Below are positions 17,800 through 26,760 of a DNA stretch of 64,000 nucleotides, in pieces; the first letter of the stretch is position 1; every line of letters starts with the position of its first letter. This stretch comes from Clostridiales bacterium (lineage in GTDB: Bacteria > Bacillota > Clostridia > Oscillospirales > CAG-272), in the NCBI GenBank assembly GCA_012840355.1, contig DULN01000011.1, forward strand, positions 62,001 through 126,000, in the 5' to 3' direction. The position numbers and the translations under genes are program-made. Under the pieces are notes generated by a model. The model did no database searches and was not told where the DNA came from. It saw nothing but the letters and a program-made list of their open reading frames with translations.

Positions 17800-18765
17800 T
17801 CAACCCAGACCCATAGCGAGGCCAACGGCGGTGCAAGCCTGCGGGTTATCTGCTACCACAGCCCGCACGCCGGTTTCGGAAGCGATAAATTTCGCAAATC
17901 CGGCTAGCATTGCGGTCCCGCCCACAATTACGGTGGGGCTCGCCGCAGCCGGGTCGCCGTAGTCGGCAGCAACTTTTTCAAACACGTCGCATACAAGGTT
18001 AGAAATCGCCATAGCGGGCACGAGCGCCGCCATAGAAAGCTCGGACGCGCGTACCGTGACCTTTACCGGCAGCCCGCTGAGCGCGCTCGTCCCGACGATT
18101 TCCGCCTGCTTTTCCAAATGCCCCGGCTCGAGGGTCACGTACATTTTCTTAAGGTTCTCGGCGACATCAGGCGCCACTACAATCCGGTATTTGTTTCTTA
18201 TGTAATCGGAAATAGCAAAGTCAATGTGGTCGCCGGCGGTCTGCGTCTCGATATAATACTTCACGGCTCCCTCGGCGACAATCGCCGCGTAGGTCTTTGA
18301 CGCGCCTGCGTCCACGACCACAGTTGGGTTCTTTGAGTAGACATCCCGCCCAGCGCCTGCCGCCGCCGCGATTGGCGCGTCGACAAGCACCGCTTCGAGC
18401 GCCCCCGCCTCGAGCACCGCCGACGTCAGCGTTTCCTCCTCTGCGTCCGAGATGTCGGGCCGAACCGCCACCGCCACGCGCGGGCGCCGGAATATCCCTT
18501 TGCGCAGCCGCGCGGTGTGATAGCCGAGCAGGCGCGCTTCGAAATCCACGCGCGAATCGGCGTCCGCCGAAGCAAGCGGATATATTAGCCTTGAGCCGCC
18601 CGGTGTACGCATGCAAATGCGCCTTGCCTCGGCGCCAAGCGCTATCGCCGCGCCCGACGCCGCCTCGACCGCCGCCGCTGACGGCTCGCAGCTTACATTT
18701 TCATGCGCAACGGCATATATATACGTGTTTTTCGTGCCAACATCTATGCCGATATCCCTCTTCAT
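17800..18765 (-). CDS. MreB/Hsp70-like actin-fold ATPase, divergent
   Basis: 321-residue protein with an actin/Hsp70 fold most like MreB/Mbl: first phosphate loop DIGIDVGTKNTYIY, APIAAAAGAGRDV (MreB has EPMAAAIGAG), second phosphate region TVVVDAGASKTYAAIV and adenosine loop TVIVGGTAMLAGFAKFI. Two positions differ from canonical MreB: the DxGGGT of phosphate loop 2 reads DAGASKT, and the E of EPMAAA is D. Canonical MreB usually sits beside mreC/mreD, which are absent. It may be a secondary cytoskeletal filament or a non-polymerising relative. The ATG at 18765 follows AGAGGT. Located 29 bp after recD2 on the same strand. Confidence 0.7.
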   Translation of the reverse strand: MKRDIGIDVGTKNTYIYAVAHENVSCEPSAAAVEAASGAAIALGAEARRICMRTPGGSRLIYPLASADADSRVDFEARLLGYHTARLRKGIFRRPRVAVAVRPDISDAEEETLTSAVLEAGALEAVLVDAPIAAAAGAGRDVYSKNPTVVVDAGASKTYAAIVAEGAVKYYIETQTAGDHIDFAISDYIRNKYRIVVAPDVAENLKKMYVTLEPGHLEKQAEIVGTSALSGLPVKVTVRASELSMAALVPAMAISNLVCDVFEKVAADYGDPAAASPTVIVGGTAMLAGFAKFIASETGVRAVVADNPQACTAVGLAMGLG

Positions 18766-18794
18766 CGACAAAACCTCTGTTCCCGATGCGACAA

Positions 18795-21047
18795 TTAATT
18801 TATCTCTCCAGACTCAAGCAGGTACCTAAGCCCCGTGTATCGCTTTGCCGGGCGGTTGTTGTCTACCATTGCCGCGATTATGTCGGCCCGCCCTACGATT
18901 ATAACCATCTCTTGCGCGCGCGTCACCGCAGTGTAAAGGAGGTTGCGCGTTAAAAGCTGCCTTGGCGCAGCATAGGCGGGGATTATAACGACGGGGTACT
19001 CACTGCCTTGGCTTTTGTGCACCGTAATTGCATAGGCGTGCTCAAGCTCGTCGAGCATCGAAAAATCGTAAACCGCTATCCGCTCGTCGAAGCTTACGGC
19101 TACAGTCTCCTCGGAGAAATCTATCTCTTTGATTATTCCGATATCGCCGTTGAAAATGCCAATCCCGCTTACGCCGTCCTTTTCCCAGACAATGTCGTAG
19201 TTGTTGCGTGTCTGCATTACGCGGTCGCCTTCGCGGAAGACGACGCCACGCATCTTTTTTTCGCGTTTTCCCGGCGCCGGAGGGTTGAGCGTGTCCTGAA
19301 GCAGGGCGTTCAAAGCAGCAGTCCCCGCCTCGCCCTTATGTGAGGGGGTGATAACCTGAATCCCGGACCGTATCGCCTCTCCGAACTTGCGCGGAAGCCG
19401 CACCGCGCACAGCTCGGCGATTGTCTTTGCAATATCGCTCTCCCGCTCGCGCGCGATAAAGAAAAAGTCGCTGCGGTTGGAGGTGAGATTTGGGTACTCG
19501 CCGCGGTTTATCGCATGCGCGTTTGTAACAATGAGGCTCTCGCCCGCTTGGCGGAAGACCTCGGTGAGCTTCACGGTCTCAAACTGCCCGCTCTCGATAA
19601 GGTCGCAGAGCACATTGCCCGCGCCGACCGAAGGAAGCTGGTCGGCGTCGCCAATTAAAATCAGCCGCGCGCCCGGCTTTATAGCGCGGAGCAGCGCCTC
19701 GGTGAGCAGGCAGTCCATCATCGACACCTCGTCGATGACGATAACGTCTTCCTCAAGCCGTGTCCGCTCGTCGCGGCGGAACACTGGCCGGTCCCTGCCG
19801 CCCGACGCGTCCATCTCAAGCAGCCGGTGGACGGTCTTCGCCTCACGCATCGTTGCCTGCGACATCCGCTTTGCCGCCCTGCCGGTCGGAGCGGCGAGAG
19901 CGCTTTTGAAGCCAATCCTGTCAAATACCGTCAAAACGGCTCGAATAACCGTCGTTTTGCCGGTTCCCGGCCCGCCGGTTAGAATCGTTACGCCATGCGT
20001 CATTACGGCTTCAATCGCCCTGCGCTGACCGGAGGCGTATTTTATATCAAGCTCAAGTTCAAGCTGGCTGATAAACCTCTCGATATCCGACGTGTCAAGC
20101 GGCACGCAAAGCTTGTCAAGCTCGCGCAGTCGCCGCGCGATGTAAAGCTCGGCGTCTCGGTATTCCTTAAGATACAAATAGCGCTTGCCCAGAATCTCTG
20201 TGCGCGCTATTTTGCCCACGGCCTCAAGCGCGTCCATAGCGGACGCGACCTTTTCGGCGCTCGTCCCAAGCTGGCTTGCCGCGACCTCGGCGAGCTTGTC
20301 CTCTGGCAGGCAAACATGACCGCTTGTTTCTGCGTTATAGCGCAAAATGTAGCATATCCCCGCCGAAACCCTCTCGGGCGCGTCGGCGGCAAAGCCGATC
20401 GAGCGCGCTATGCGGTCGGCACGCACAAACCCTACTCCGGGTATCTCCTCGCAGAGGATATAAGGGTTTTGGCGGATTATATCGACCGCACCCGCGCCCC
20501 AGCGCTGGTAAATCTTCAGAGCTGCAGCCGGTCCGACAAAGTCGCGGCAGAACATCATAACGCTGCGGACGCCGAACTGAGCACGGAAGTGCTCGGAAAT
20601 CTCCTCTGCCTTTTTGCGGGAAATGCCCGGGATTTCCGCGAGCATCTCAGGGTGGTTTTCTATAACGTCAAACGTGTCCTCGCCGAACTTGTCCACAATG
20701 CGCTTGGCGGTTACCGGCCCTATGCCCCGCACCGCGCGCGAGGACAAGTATTTTAAAATAGCCGGGGTAGAGGAGGGCAGCTCTTTTTCGTAATACTCGA
20801 CCTTAAGCTGCCTGCCATAGCTGGAGTGCACCTCCCAGCGGCCGAGCGCTTTTATCGTCTCGCCTTCCGTCAAGAAGGGCATTATCCCGACGAGCGTCAC
20901 AAGCTCGCCGGACTCGTTTGAAAGGTCGCAGACGGTGTATCCGGTCTCTTCGTTTTGGTAAATTATCCGCTCGACGAGCCCGGACATCTCAACAAGCTCG
21001 GCTGAATTTTTCCCGTCGGTATCGTCCAGCATCAAAGCTTTAACCAT
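18795..21047 (-). CDS. recD2: RecD2-type ATP-dependent 5'-3' DNA helicase
   Basis: 750-residue SF1B helicase of the RecBC-independent RecD2 class. Residues 20-90 are an OB-like N-terminal domain, residues 100-210 contain helix-hairpin-helix stretches (AVRGIGPVTAKRIVDKFG, EIPGISRKKAEEIS), Walker A is GGPGTGKTTVIRAV (about residue 357), Walker B VIVIDEVSMMD, and the C-terminal UvrD_C2 part has AYAITVHKSQGSEYPVVIIP. It helps DNA repair and replication fork maintenance in Bacillus. The ATG at 21047 overlaps a 30-codon open frame ending at 21032. Confidence 0.93.
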   Translation of the reverse strand: MVKALMLDDTDGKNSAELVEMSGLVERIIYQNEETGYTVCDLSNESGELVTLVGIMPFLTEGETIKALGRWEVHSSYGRQLKVEYYEKELPSSTPAILKYLSSRAVRGIGPVTAKRIVDKFGEDTFDVIENHPEMLAEIPGISRKKAEEISEHFRAQFGVRSVMMFCRDFVGPAAALKIYQRWGAGAVDIIRQNPYILCEEIPGVGFVRADRIARSIGFAADAPERVSAGICYILRYNAETSGHVCLPEDKLAEVAASQLGTSAEKVASAMDALEAVGKIARTEILGKRYLYLKEYRDAELYIARRLRELDKLCVPLDTSDIERFISQLELELDIKYASGQRRAIEAVMTHGVTILTGGPGTGKTTVIRAVLTVFDRIGFKSALAAPTGRAAKRMSQATMREAKTVHRLLEMDASGGRDRPVFRRDERTRLEEDVIVIDEVSMMDCLLTEALLRAIKPGARLILIGDADQLPSVGAGNVLCDLIESGQFETVKLTEVFRQAGESLIVTNAHAINRGEYPNLTSNRSDFFFIARERESDIAKTIAELCAVRLPRKFGEAIRSGIQVITPSHKGEAGTAALNALLQDTLNPPAPGKREKKMRGVVFREGDRVMQTRNNYDIVWEKDGVSGIGIFNGDIGIIKEIDFSEETVAVSFDERIAVYDFSMLDELEHAYAITVHKSQGSEYPVVIIPAYAAPRQLLTRNLLYTAVTRAQEMVIIVGRADIIAAMVDNNRPAKRYTGLRYLLESGEIN

Positions 21048-21124
21048 TCCTTAAGTAGCATGTAAAATCCGTAAACGGCGAACACTGCCACAAAAATCTC
21101 AAGCAGCACCGAGAGCTCCTGCAT
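21032..21124 (-). CDS. Candidate 30-residue membrane peptide overlapping recD2 start
   Basis: A short frame from an ATG at 21124 to a TGA at 21032 would encode a 30-residue peptide beginning QELSVLLEIFVAVFAVYGF and ending in a lysine-containing tail (LKEWLKL): one hydrophobic helix with a charged C-terminus. It overlaps the recD2 start by 16 bp, a spacing compatible with translational coupling, and has GTGAGGG just before its ATG. I do not recognise it. Similar single-helix peptides are easily missed by annotation, but chance is possible at this length. Confidence 0.4.
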   Translation of the reverse strand: MQELSVLLEIFVAVFAVYGFYMLLKEWLKL

Positions 21125-21171
21125 AACCCTCACCCATATACAGGGTATGCGGGCTCAGAAAAGCTGCCATA

Positions 21172-21216
21172 AAGCGGCAAATCCGCATGGGGCAAAAGCC
21201 TGGGATTTTGCCGCTT
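21172..21216 (-). terminator. Weak hairpin downstream of metK
   Basis: AAGCGGCAAA (21172-21181) pairs with TTTGCCGCTT (21207-21216) around a 25-nt loop. There is no clear T run after it on the minus strand, so it may be an attenuating hairpin between metK and the recD2 genes rather than a full terminator. Confidence 0.4.
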
Positions 21217-21274
21217 GGTTTAGTAGCTTATAAGTGAGCAAAACCTCTTGCCGCGGTTGCCTGCGGCGCGACTA

Positions 21275-22438
21275 TTAAAGGCTTTGTGCGAGGTCGAGGT
21301 TTTCCCACGGCACGCGCAGGTCCTCGCGGCCCATGTGCCCGTATGCAGCGAGCTGCTTGTAAATGGGTCGGCGCAAATTAAAGCGGTCGATAAGCGCTGC
21401 GGGCCGCAGGTCGACTTTCTCGAGCACCTTATTGACTATTTGCCCCTCGTCGCATTTTGCCGTCCCGAATGTTTCGATCATAACCGAAACGGGACGCGCT
21501 ACGCCTATCGCATAGGCGATCTGGACCTCGCATTTGTCGGCGAGGCCTGCCGCAACTATATTTTTAGCGATATAGCGCGCCGCATATGCGCCGGTGCGGT
21601 CGACTTTGGTCGGGTCCTTGCCTGAAAACGCGCCGCCGCCGTGCCGCGAGTAGCCGCCGTATGTGTCGACGATAATCTTGCGGCCGGTCAGACCTGTGTC
21701 GCCCATCGGCCCGCCGATGACAAACCTGCCGGTGGGGTTGACAAAGATTTTCGTGTCTTCGTCAAGCAGCCCATCGGGGATAGAGGGCTTGATGACATGG
21801 CTTATAATATCCTCTTTAATTTTGCCAAGCTCCACTTCTGGGTCGTGCTGGGTGGATACCACAATCGCGTCCACGCGGACAGGGCGGGCGCCGTCATACT
21901 CTACTGTAACCTGTGTTTTGCCGTCGGGGCGCAAATAGGATAGCTCGCCGGATTTGCGCACTTCGGCAAGCCTTTTAGAGAGCCTGTGCGCAAGCGAAAT
22001 CGGCAGCGGCATAAGCTCCGTCGTCTCGTTTGCCGCAAAGCCGAACATCATGCCCTGGTCGCCCGCGCCGATGTCATAGCCGTCGGTAATCTCGCCAACC
22101 CTCGCCTCAAGCGCGCAGTTTACCCCCTGCGCGATATCGGGCGACTGCTCGTGGATTGATGTTATAACGGCGCAAGTGTTAAAGTCAAAGCCCAATTCCC
22201 CATGAGTGTAGCCTATCTCGCGAATGGTATTGCGCACTACGGCGGGTATGTCGACATAAGCTTTCGAGGTGATCTCGCCCATCACGCAGACAATGCCCGT
22301 CGTGGTAGTGGTCTCGCACGCGACTCGCGCGTACGGATCTGCGCGCAAATACTCGTCGAGTATCGCGTCCGAGATAAGGTCGCACATTTTGTCGGGATGC
22401 CCTTCGGTAACCGATTCCGAGGTAAAAAGCTTTTTCAT
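21275..22438 (-). CDS. metK: S-adenosylmethionine synthetase
   Basis: 387-residue enzyme making AdoMet from ATP and methionine. Characteristic stretches are [36 protein letters not shown] (ATP-binding), [20 protein letters not shown] and [20 protein letters not shown] (phosphate loop). Length is as expected. Start ATG at 22438, 34 bp after the preceding membrane protein gene on the same strand, so the two may be co-transcribed. No SAM riboswitch fits in that gap. Confidence 0.96.
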   Translation of the reverse strand: MKKLFTSESVTEGHPDKMCDLISDAILDEYLRADPYARVACETTTTTGIVCVMGEITSKAYVDIPAVVRNTIREIGYTHGELGFDFNTCAVITSIHEQSPDIAQGVNCALEARVGEITDGYDIGAGDQGMMFGFAANETTELMPLPISLAHRLSKRLAEVRKSGELSYLRPDGKTQVTVEYDGARPVRVDAIVVSTQHDPEVELGKIKEDIISHVIKPSIPDGLLDEDTKIFVNPTGRFVIGGPMGDTGLTGRKIIVDTYGGYSRHGGGAFSGKDPTKVDRTGAYAARYIAKNIVAAGLADKCEVQIAYAIGVARPVSVMIETFGTAKCDEGQIVNKVLEKVDLRPAALIDRFNLRRPIYKQLAAYGHMGREDLRVPWENLDLAQSL

Positions 22439-22472
22439 TTTACTGACAATTCTCCTGACTTTCGAGTGTACT

Positions 22473-24158
22473 CTATCGATTTATATCCGCGCGCACAAGC
22501 CCGGTGTCCGAGTCGTAAATGTAGATTTCATCAAAGCCGCCAATCTCGCCGGAAAGCACCTGCTCGGCGGCGTCGCCATAAAGCGGCACAAACCTAGCGG
22601 CAGGGTCGAGCTTTCCGCCGCTGTATGCGTAAAGCGCGCCGGAGAGCGCCCAGTCGCTTTCGGTTACGCCGTGTATGTGCTCGTGGTAGTAATAGTTTTG
22701 GTCGGGCAGGTAATTTGGCATTACGCCTAGCAGTGCCACCCTGCCTTTTATTGACACAAGGTCAATCGCATCCGCAATCGCGGCCATTACGGCTTGGTCA
22801 TTCTCATAAGTGAGCCTGTAATCCTCAAGCTCCGAGGCAGCGGCGAAAAAGCATAAAGCCACAAACGCTGCCGACGCCCCTGCAGCGGCTCGATAAAAAG
22901 CGCGGCTTTGCTTTGCCCTCCGCAAAACCGGGCTACCAAGCGCCATAAGGCACAGCCCCAGCCCTGGGAAGCTTGTGACCGTTCCGCGCAGCGAAAACCA
23001 AGGGTTCGCCTTAATCACGTGAGGCGCAAGCGGCGCAGCCGCAAGGATTAGCCCGAAAAGAAGCGGAAAAATAGAGCTTTCGGCGCCCGCATCGCTGTCT
23101 GAACCGTATGCGTTACGGCTTGTCCCGCTTGCGGCGGCGATTGTACCGGAAAAAATCAAATATAACGCCACAAGCCCCGAGCATAAAAGCGTGATTACTA
23201 AAAACCATGGCTTTGCGCCAATTACTAGTACCGCCCCTCGCAGCGCGCCTTTAGCCAGCGTCATCACCCCGCCGCCTACGAAAGCCGCGGCAAACTGCTT
23301 TAGCACATGCGGCAGCTGCGTGTGCCAAAAGTAAGCGGTATGCGGCAGCACCGCTTCATACGCCGAGGAGTAAAGGGGGCTGTTCTCGCGAAATTGCAAG
23401 ACAAAAGCCCAATATAAAAGCCCATTCGACAGTGTTACAAGCGTAAAAAGCGCGCGCCTACCGCTTTTTTTGCGGTAATGGTACGCAATCATCAATGTTA
23501 GCGCGGCGGAGAGCATCAGCGACTGCTCGTACGAAGCCATTGCCAAAAGCTGAAAAAGTGCGAATGCCAAAACATTCCACGCGCCTCCGCCTTCAAGCCA
23601 GCGCACAAATAACCGTGCCGAAAGCGAAGCCCAAAACAGCCCGCTTACAACTCTTGTCGATGCTGAAAGCCAATACGTGCCCTCGATGTTGAGCGGCAAA
23701 AGCAAATAAAAGAGAAGAAACGCCGTCCCGCCGCCCTTGAAAAAAGAAGGGAAGAGCGCGGCGAAAACCTCTAAAAAAAGCAACGCGGAGGCGGCGTAAA
23801 GAATCGAGATTATAATAACCGCCCAAAAAAGGTTAGGCCAAAATTTCGCCCAAACGAACACGTCAGCAGCGTTTGAAAGCGGCCGCGCGGCTAGCATTCC
23901 GTACTTTATTACCGCCTCTGGGGGCGAGCAGAGCGCCGTGTATTTGTAATATTGGATATAGTCGTCAAGCTGCGGATAGTACTTTGCGCCCAAAGCGCAA
24001 AACCTTGCGGCTGATAAAAGCGCGAAAAGCAGCCACCTTATTGCGGCGGCGCCTCTATTTCCCGACAGGGCAAAACTAAGGCCTCCCCCACCTCGGGTTT
24101 TACCGAAGCCGGGTATTCTAGCGCTGCATTTTGACAAATGAGGGCTTTCGTTTTCCAT
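22473..24158 (-). CDS. Polytopic membrane protein, GT-C glycosyltransferase-like
   Basis: 561-residue protein with about 11-12 hydrophobic segments and a soluble C-terminal tail of roughly 110 residues. After the first segment there is [14 protein letters not shown], a periplasmic-loop acidic pair placed as in lipid-linked-sugar GT-C transferases, and later [20 protein letters not shown]. The tail ([20 protein letters not shown] and [13 protein letters not shown]) is soluble. No close family is recognised; a mannosyl- or glucosyltransferase for surface glycans is the best guess. The ATG at 24158 follows GGGGGAAG. Precedes metK on the same strand without an evident functional link. Confidence 0.55.
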   Translation of the reverse strand: MENESPHLSKCSARIPGFGKTRGGGGLSFALSGNRGAAAIRWLLFALLSAARFCALGAKYYPQLDDYIQYYKYTALCSPPEAVIKYGMLAARPLSNAADVFVWAKFWPNLFWAVIIISILYAASALLFLEVFAALFPSFFKGGGTAFLLFYLLLPLNIEGTYWLSASTRVVSGLFWASLSARLFVRWLEGGGAWNVLAFALFQLLAMASYEQSLMLSAALTLMIAYHYRKKSGRRALFTLVTLSNGLLYWAFVLQFRENSPLYSSAYEAVLPHTAYFWHTQLPHVLKQFAAAFVGGGVMTLAKGALRGAVLVIGAKPWFLVITLLCSGLVALYLIFSGTIAAASGTSRNAYGSDSDAGAESSIFPLLFGLILAAAPLAPHVIKANPWFSLRGTVTSFPGLGLCLMALGSPVLRRAKQSRAFYRAAAGASAAFVALCFFAAASELEDYRLTYENDQAVMAAIADAIDLVSIKGRVALLGVMPNYLPDQNYYYHEHIHGVTESDWALSGALYAYSGGKLDPAARFVPLYGDAAEQVLSGEIGGFDEIYIYDSDTGLVRADINR

Positions 24159-24276
24159 GCTTCCCCCGCCGGGCAGAAGTTCGCTTCACATGGTAAAAAA
24201 ATAACCGCTTTAGCAAGTATAACATAAGAGTGCCGATAAATCAAGACCAGAATAAGCACCGGCACAAACTTGCAAA

Positions 24277-24309
24277 ACAAAAAAGGGAGCGCGCAAAAAG
24301 CACGCTCCC
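24277..24309 (-). terminator. Intrinsic terminator of the cupin gene
   Basis: Stem between 24285-24293 and 24301-24309 with a 7-nt loop. The single non-Watson-Crick position is a G-U pair only when read on the minus strand, where a T-rich run follows, so the terminator belongs to the leftward cupin gene. Confidence 0.82.
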
Positions 24310-24349
24310 TACCGAAAGAGGGAAGGGCCTTTTGCATAGCGGCGAAAGC

Positions 24350-24814
24350 TTACCCGGTCCCTTCGGCCTCCTCGGCTTCGGCTTTTGTGGTGTGGACAGT
24401 CCCGTGCGGATGTTCGGGCGGCGCGTAGATGGTGAAAAACTTCAGCGGAGTGCGCCCGATATTGACTATGTTATGCCACGTCCCGGCGGGGACGAAAACT
24501 GCATCGCCTGCGATGAGCGGCGCCTCGGTGGTAATGCTATCCATTGAATCGCCCATTAGCGCGTTCCCGCGGCCAAGCAGTATGTAGAAAAACTGATCTA
24601 CGTCAGGGTGCATCTCAAGCCCGACATCTTCGCCAGGCGGGATGCTCATGACAGTGGCTTGAAGGTTATCGCCAGTCCAAACCGCGGCACGGAAATTGTC
24701 GTTGCGCAGAACCTCGCTTCTCATTGGGACAACGTATGGCGACGGCCCGCCGTCAAAAGGCATATAGTCGGTCCGGCGGCCTTCACCCCTGCCATTTCTT
24801 GAGCCGTTTTGCAC
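24350..24814 (-). CDS. Cupin-domain protein
   Basis: 154-residue single-domain cupin. The two metal-binding motifs are recognisable: GLEMHPDVDQFFYILLGRG (HxxxxxE-like, with G at the end) and GDAVFVPAGTWHNIVN (PxGxxH). The C-terminus is glutamate-rich. Such proteins act as sugar-phosphate isomerases, dioxygenases or ligand sensors; function here is open. The start is a GTG at 24814 with a strong AGGAGGTGA about 10 nt upstream. The gene is bounded by its own terminator. Confidence 0.8.
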   Translation of the reverse strand: MQNGSRNGRGEGRRTDYMPFDGGPSPYVVPMRSEVLRNDNFRAAVWTGDNLQATVMSIPPGEDVGLEMHPDVDQFFYILLGRGNALMGDSMDSITTEAPLIAGDAVFVPAGTWHNIVNIGRTPLKFFTIYAPPEHPHGTVHTTKAEAEEAEGTG

Positions 24815-24920
24815 TTTGTTGTTGTCACCTCCTGCGGGCCGCGCATGCTTGCGGCCTTTGCGTTCGTATATCAGTATATGAAGCGAGGCGAGCGTCCGTG
24901 CCGATATTCTATAAAACTAA

Positions 24921-24990
24921 AAGCCACCGCTCGGGCAAGGGGCCCGAGTAGGCGGCACGGATATTGTAGGGGACTTTTCAATGAGTACCC
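24921..24990 (+). repeat. Conserved hairpin element, copy A
   Basis: CTCGGGC (24930-24936), loop AAGGG, GCCCGAG (24942-24948), followed by a G-rich stretch that includes GGATATTGTAGGGGACTT. The same layout recurs at 58966-59030, where the stem reads CTTGGGT/GCCCGAG; changes there keep pairing through G-U, which supports an RNA hairpin on the plus strand. Confidence 0.5.
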
Positions 24991-24997
24991 TTCATAT

Positions 24998-25582
24998 TTA
25001 AAGTTCCTCGATATAAATATTCCGATACGACACAGGGCAGCCGTGGTCCTGCAGAAGCAGCGGGCCGCGGGCGACCGGGCGGTCGAAGATTCCGCCGGGA
25101 GTAGTGCGCGGCAAAATGACGTTGTTATGTACCACGACGCCGTTTTGCAAGAGTGTCATACGCGCGCACTCGACAATTTTGTCGCCCTCAAAGCGTGGCG
25201 CGCGGAAATAGATGTCGTAGGTTTGCCACTCAAGCGGGGGCAGGCATGCGTTGGTAAGGGGCGCGTACATGCCGTAAATCGCGGCGCAGTCGCCGTCGGT
25301 GGGCGGCTCGATGCCATAGGAATCGAGCACTTGAATTTCGTAGCAGCCATGCACATAAACGCCGCTATTGCCTTTTCCTTGCCCGTGCGCGTTCGGCATG
25401 TCGGGCTCGCGGAACTCGAGGTGGATGTGCGCGTCGCCGAACTCATATTTCGAAACGATATCGCCGCGACCGACAGTTAAAATGCCGTCCTCGAGCTTCC
25501 AGCGGACAGGCCCGCGGTCGTGCCTTGAATACCAACCGTCAAGGCTTGTCCCGTCGAAAAGAATAACTCTCTTGTGCGCCAT
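24998..25582 (-). CDS. DUF1080 (3-keto-disaccharide hydrolase-type, concanavalin-like) protein
   Basis: 194-residue beta-jelly-roll protein. ILFDGTSLDGWYSRH near the start (the family has LFDGKxLxGW), GVYVHGCYEIQVLDSYG and FDRPVARGPLLLQDHG at the end are characteristic of DUF1080, a domain found in 3-keto-disaccharide hydrolases and many glycan-degrading systems. No signal peptide, so it should be cytoplasmic. The start is the ATG at 25582 with GGGTGTG upstream. Gfo/Idh/MocA oxidoreductases (3.9 and 34.7 kb) often act with DUF1080 enzymes in 3-keto-glycoside breakdown, but none is adjacent. Confidence 0.82.
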   Translation of the reverse strand: MAHKRVILFDGTSLDGWYSRHDRGPVRWKLEDGILTVGRGDIVSKYEFGDAHIHLEFREPDMPNAHGQGKGNSGVYVHGCYEIQVLDSYGIEPPTDGDCAAIYGMYAPLTNACLPPLEWQTYDIYFRAPRFEGDKIVECARMTLLQNGVVVHNNVILPRTTPGGIFDRPVARGPLLLQDHGCPVSYRNIYIEEL

Positions 25583-25625
25583 ATCACACACCCTTTCCGG
25601 AATATTGTTGACCCCTATAAAACTA

Positions 25626-25654
25626 ACGGGATAACCCACAAAAGGTTATCCCGT
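25626..25654 (-). terminator. Strong hairpin upstream of the DUF1080 gene
   Basis: ACGGGATAACC (25626-25636) pairs perfectly with GGTTATCCCGT (25644-25654) around a 7-nt loop. It is 45 bp upstream of the DUF1080 start. On the minus strand only a weak T-rich stretch follows, so it is either a terminator for transcription coming from the DUF1292 side or a leader hairpin. Confidence 0.5.
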
Positions 25655-25689
25655 CGCTTTGAACAGCACAAAAGCCCACTAAAAACGAT

Positions 25690-25980
25690 GGGCAAAGGTG
25701 CACAAATCATTTGCCCCACCCGGCCGTGCCACGCATCCGAAGATGCGACCGGAAATTAACGAACCCTGCTCCTCGCAAGGTTGGTGCCCTCTCTGCGCTT
25801 TCGTGCTCCCAACGTCTCCTTACCGCCGTGCCACGGCAGGGCGGGGGAGGAGGTCTGCATACCCGGCGCAGAAGCCCGGGCTCCACTGAAATTTTGCGGG
25901 TTTAATTTACCGGTGTCACGTACCAGGCAGGTTACAGGCAGCCGCCCCTTGGCGGGGACCGGCGCCGCTAATAATTATAT
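25690..25980 (-). ncRNA. Highly structured intergenic region, candidate RNA or repeat element
   Basis: This gap between the DUF1292 and DUF1080 genes has no credible gene but is dense in hairpins. CGCATC-TTCG-GATGCG on the minus strand (25747-25732) is a cUUCGg tetraloop, favouring that strand. CCGCC/GGCGG (25942-25955), a perfect GCCGTG-C-CACGGC dyad (25825-25837) and GTTGG/CCAAC around a GA-rich interior (about 25813-25780) are further stems. An 11-mer GCCGTGCCACG occurs twice (25723 and 25825) and a near copy at 53933. It does not show the signatures of RNase P RNA, SRP RNA or tmRNA. No promoter was identified. Confidence 0.4.
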
Positions 25981-26020
25981 GCACAAAACTGCCGAAATAT
26001 TGCTACCGGCGACTGCCGGG

Positions 26021-26353
26021 TTATTCCTCGTCTTCGTCGAAATCTTCGTCAGATTCGTCCTCGTCGTCGTAGTCGATTTCCTCAAACAGCTTCTCGTCAA
26101 AAATGTCGGCGATGCGGTCGAATTCATCGTCGTCGTCGATGGTGACGAGCACTTCTTCGCCGTTCTCGTCTATTTCCATCTTAAGGATGACATACTCGGC
26201 TTCCTCGCGGTCATCGCCCTTTTCGTCATACGGCACAAGTGCCATATAGGTGATGCCGTTCAGCTCGTGGGTACCAATAACCTCGAACTGGTTTTCGTTG
26301 CCCTCTTCGTCTGTGAGGGTGAGGATGTCGCCCTCAAAAAGCTCGTCTGCCAT
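26021..26353 (-). CDS. DUF1292 domain-containing protein (YrzB-like)
   Basis: 110-residue acidic protein. The first 85 residues (EGDILTLTDEEGNENQFEVI, ITYMALVPYDE, AEYVILKMEIDENGEEVLV) are the DUF1292 domain, a small beta-rich fold of unknown role found near ireB and ruvX in Firmicutes; the tail is almost entirely Asp and Glu. Here it is separated from ireB by 25 kb. The ATG at 26353 follows GGAGG. Own promoter at 26450-26478. Confidence 0.85.
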   Translation of the reverse strand: MADELFEGDILTLTDEEGNENQFEVIGTHELNGITYMALVPYDEKGDDREEAEYVILKMEIDENGEEVLVTIDDDDEFDRIADIFDEKLFEEIDYDDEDESDEDFDEDEE

Positions 26354-26449
26354 AGGAGGCCCTCCGTGTTATGGGCGCGCGTCCGCGGGGCGTGCGCCGT
26401 AATTCTTGCAATATGCGGACGTCTTTTTTTTTATATCCCGCTTGCTTAT

Positions 26450-26478
26450 ATTTTATACTATGCTATCCCTTTTGTCAA
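26450..26478 (-). promoter_or_regulatory. Promoter of the DUF1292 gene
   Basis: Minus-strand TTGACA (26478-26473), 17-bp spacer, TAAAAT (26455-26450), leaving an untranslated leader of about 90 nt. Confidence 0.75.
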
Positions 26479-26564
26479 TGCTTTTTTAAAAAAGCCGCAT
26501 CCTGTCCGCCCATTGTTGCCGGCTGTTGCCAAAGGCGCTAATAAAGGGTATGCCGCGCCGCGGC

Positions 26565-26759
26565 TTACTCTTCGCGCTTTTCGATGGCGTCGATTGGGCA
26601 GTCCCTAAAGCAAATGCCGCAGCTGACACATTTTTCGTAATTTATCGAAAACTTGCCTTCGCCGCTGATAAGTATGGCGCCCTGCGGACATCCGACGTCG
26701 CAGGTCCCGCAGGAGATGCATTTTTTTTGGTTTATTGAGTATATACGTTTCACTTTCAT
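26565..26759 (-). CDS. 2[4Fe-4S] ferredoxin
   Basis: 64-residue clostridial-type ferredoxin. Two CxxCxxCxxxCP motifs are present: KKCISCGTCDVGCPQGA and EKCVSCGICFRDCPIDA, each ligating a [4Fe-4S] cluster through its cysteines. The ATG at 26759 follows the radical SAM stop by a single base (TAA-A-ATG), so the two are surely co-expressed. It is the likely electron donor for the radical SAM enzyme, which needs one electron to cleave AdoMet. Confidence 0.93.
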   Translation of the reverse strand: MKVKRIYSINQKKCISCGTCDVGCPQGAILISGEGKFSINYEKCVSCGICFRDCPIDAIEKREE

Positions 26760-26760
26760 T

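Noticed and set aside
22439..22472. SAM riboswitch upstream of metK
   Set aside because: Only 34 bp separate metK from the preceding gene, too short for the aptamer.
25690..25980. RNase P RNA, SRP RNA or tmRNA in the structured gap
   Set aside because: The conserved GAGGAAAGTCC of RNase P, the SRP GGAA-tetraloop core and the tmRNA 3' TTCGATTC arm are all missing on both strands.
25781..26608. 275-codon plus-strand frame covering the 25.8-26.6 kb region
   Set aside because: Half lies over the DUF1292 gene in antisense and the rest over hairpin-rich DNA with no protein-like sequence.
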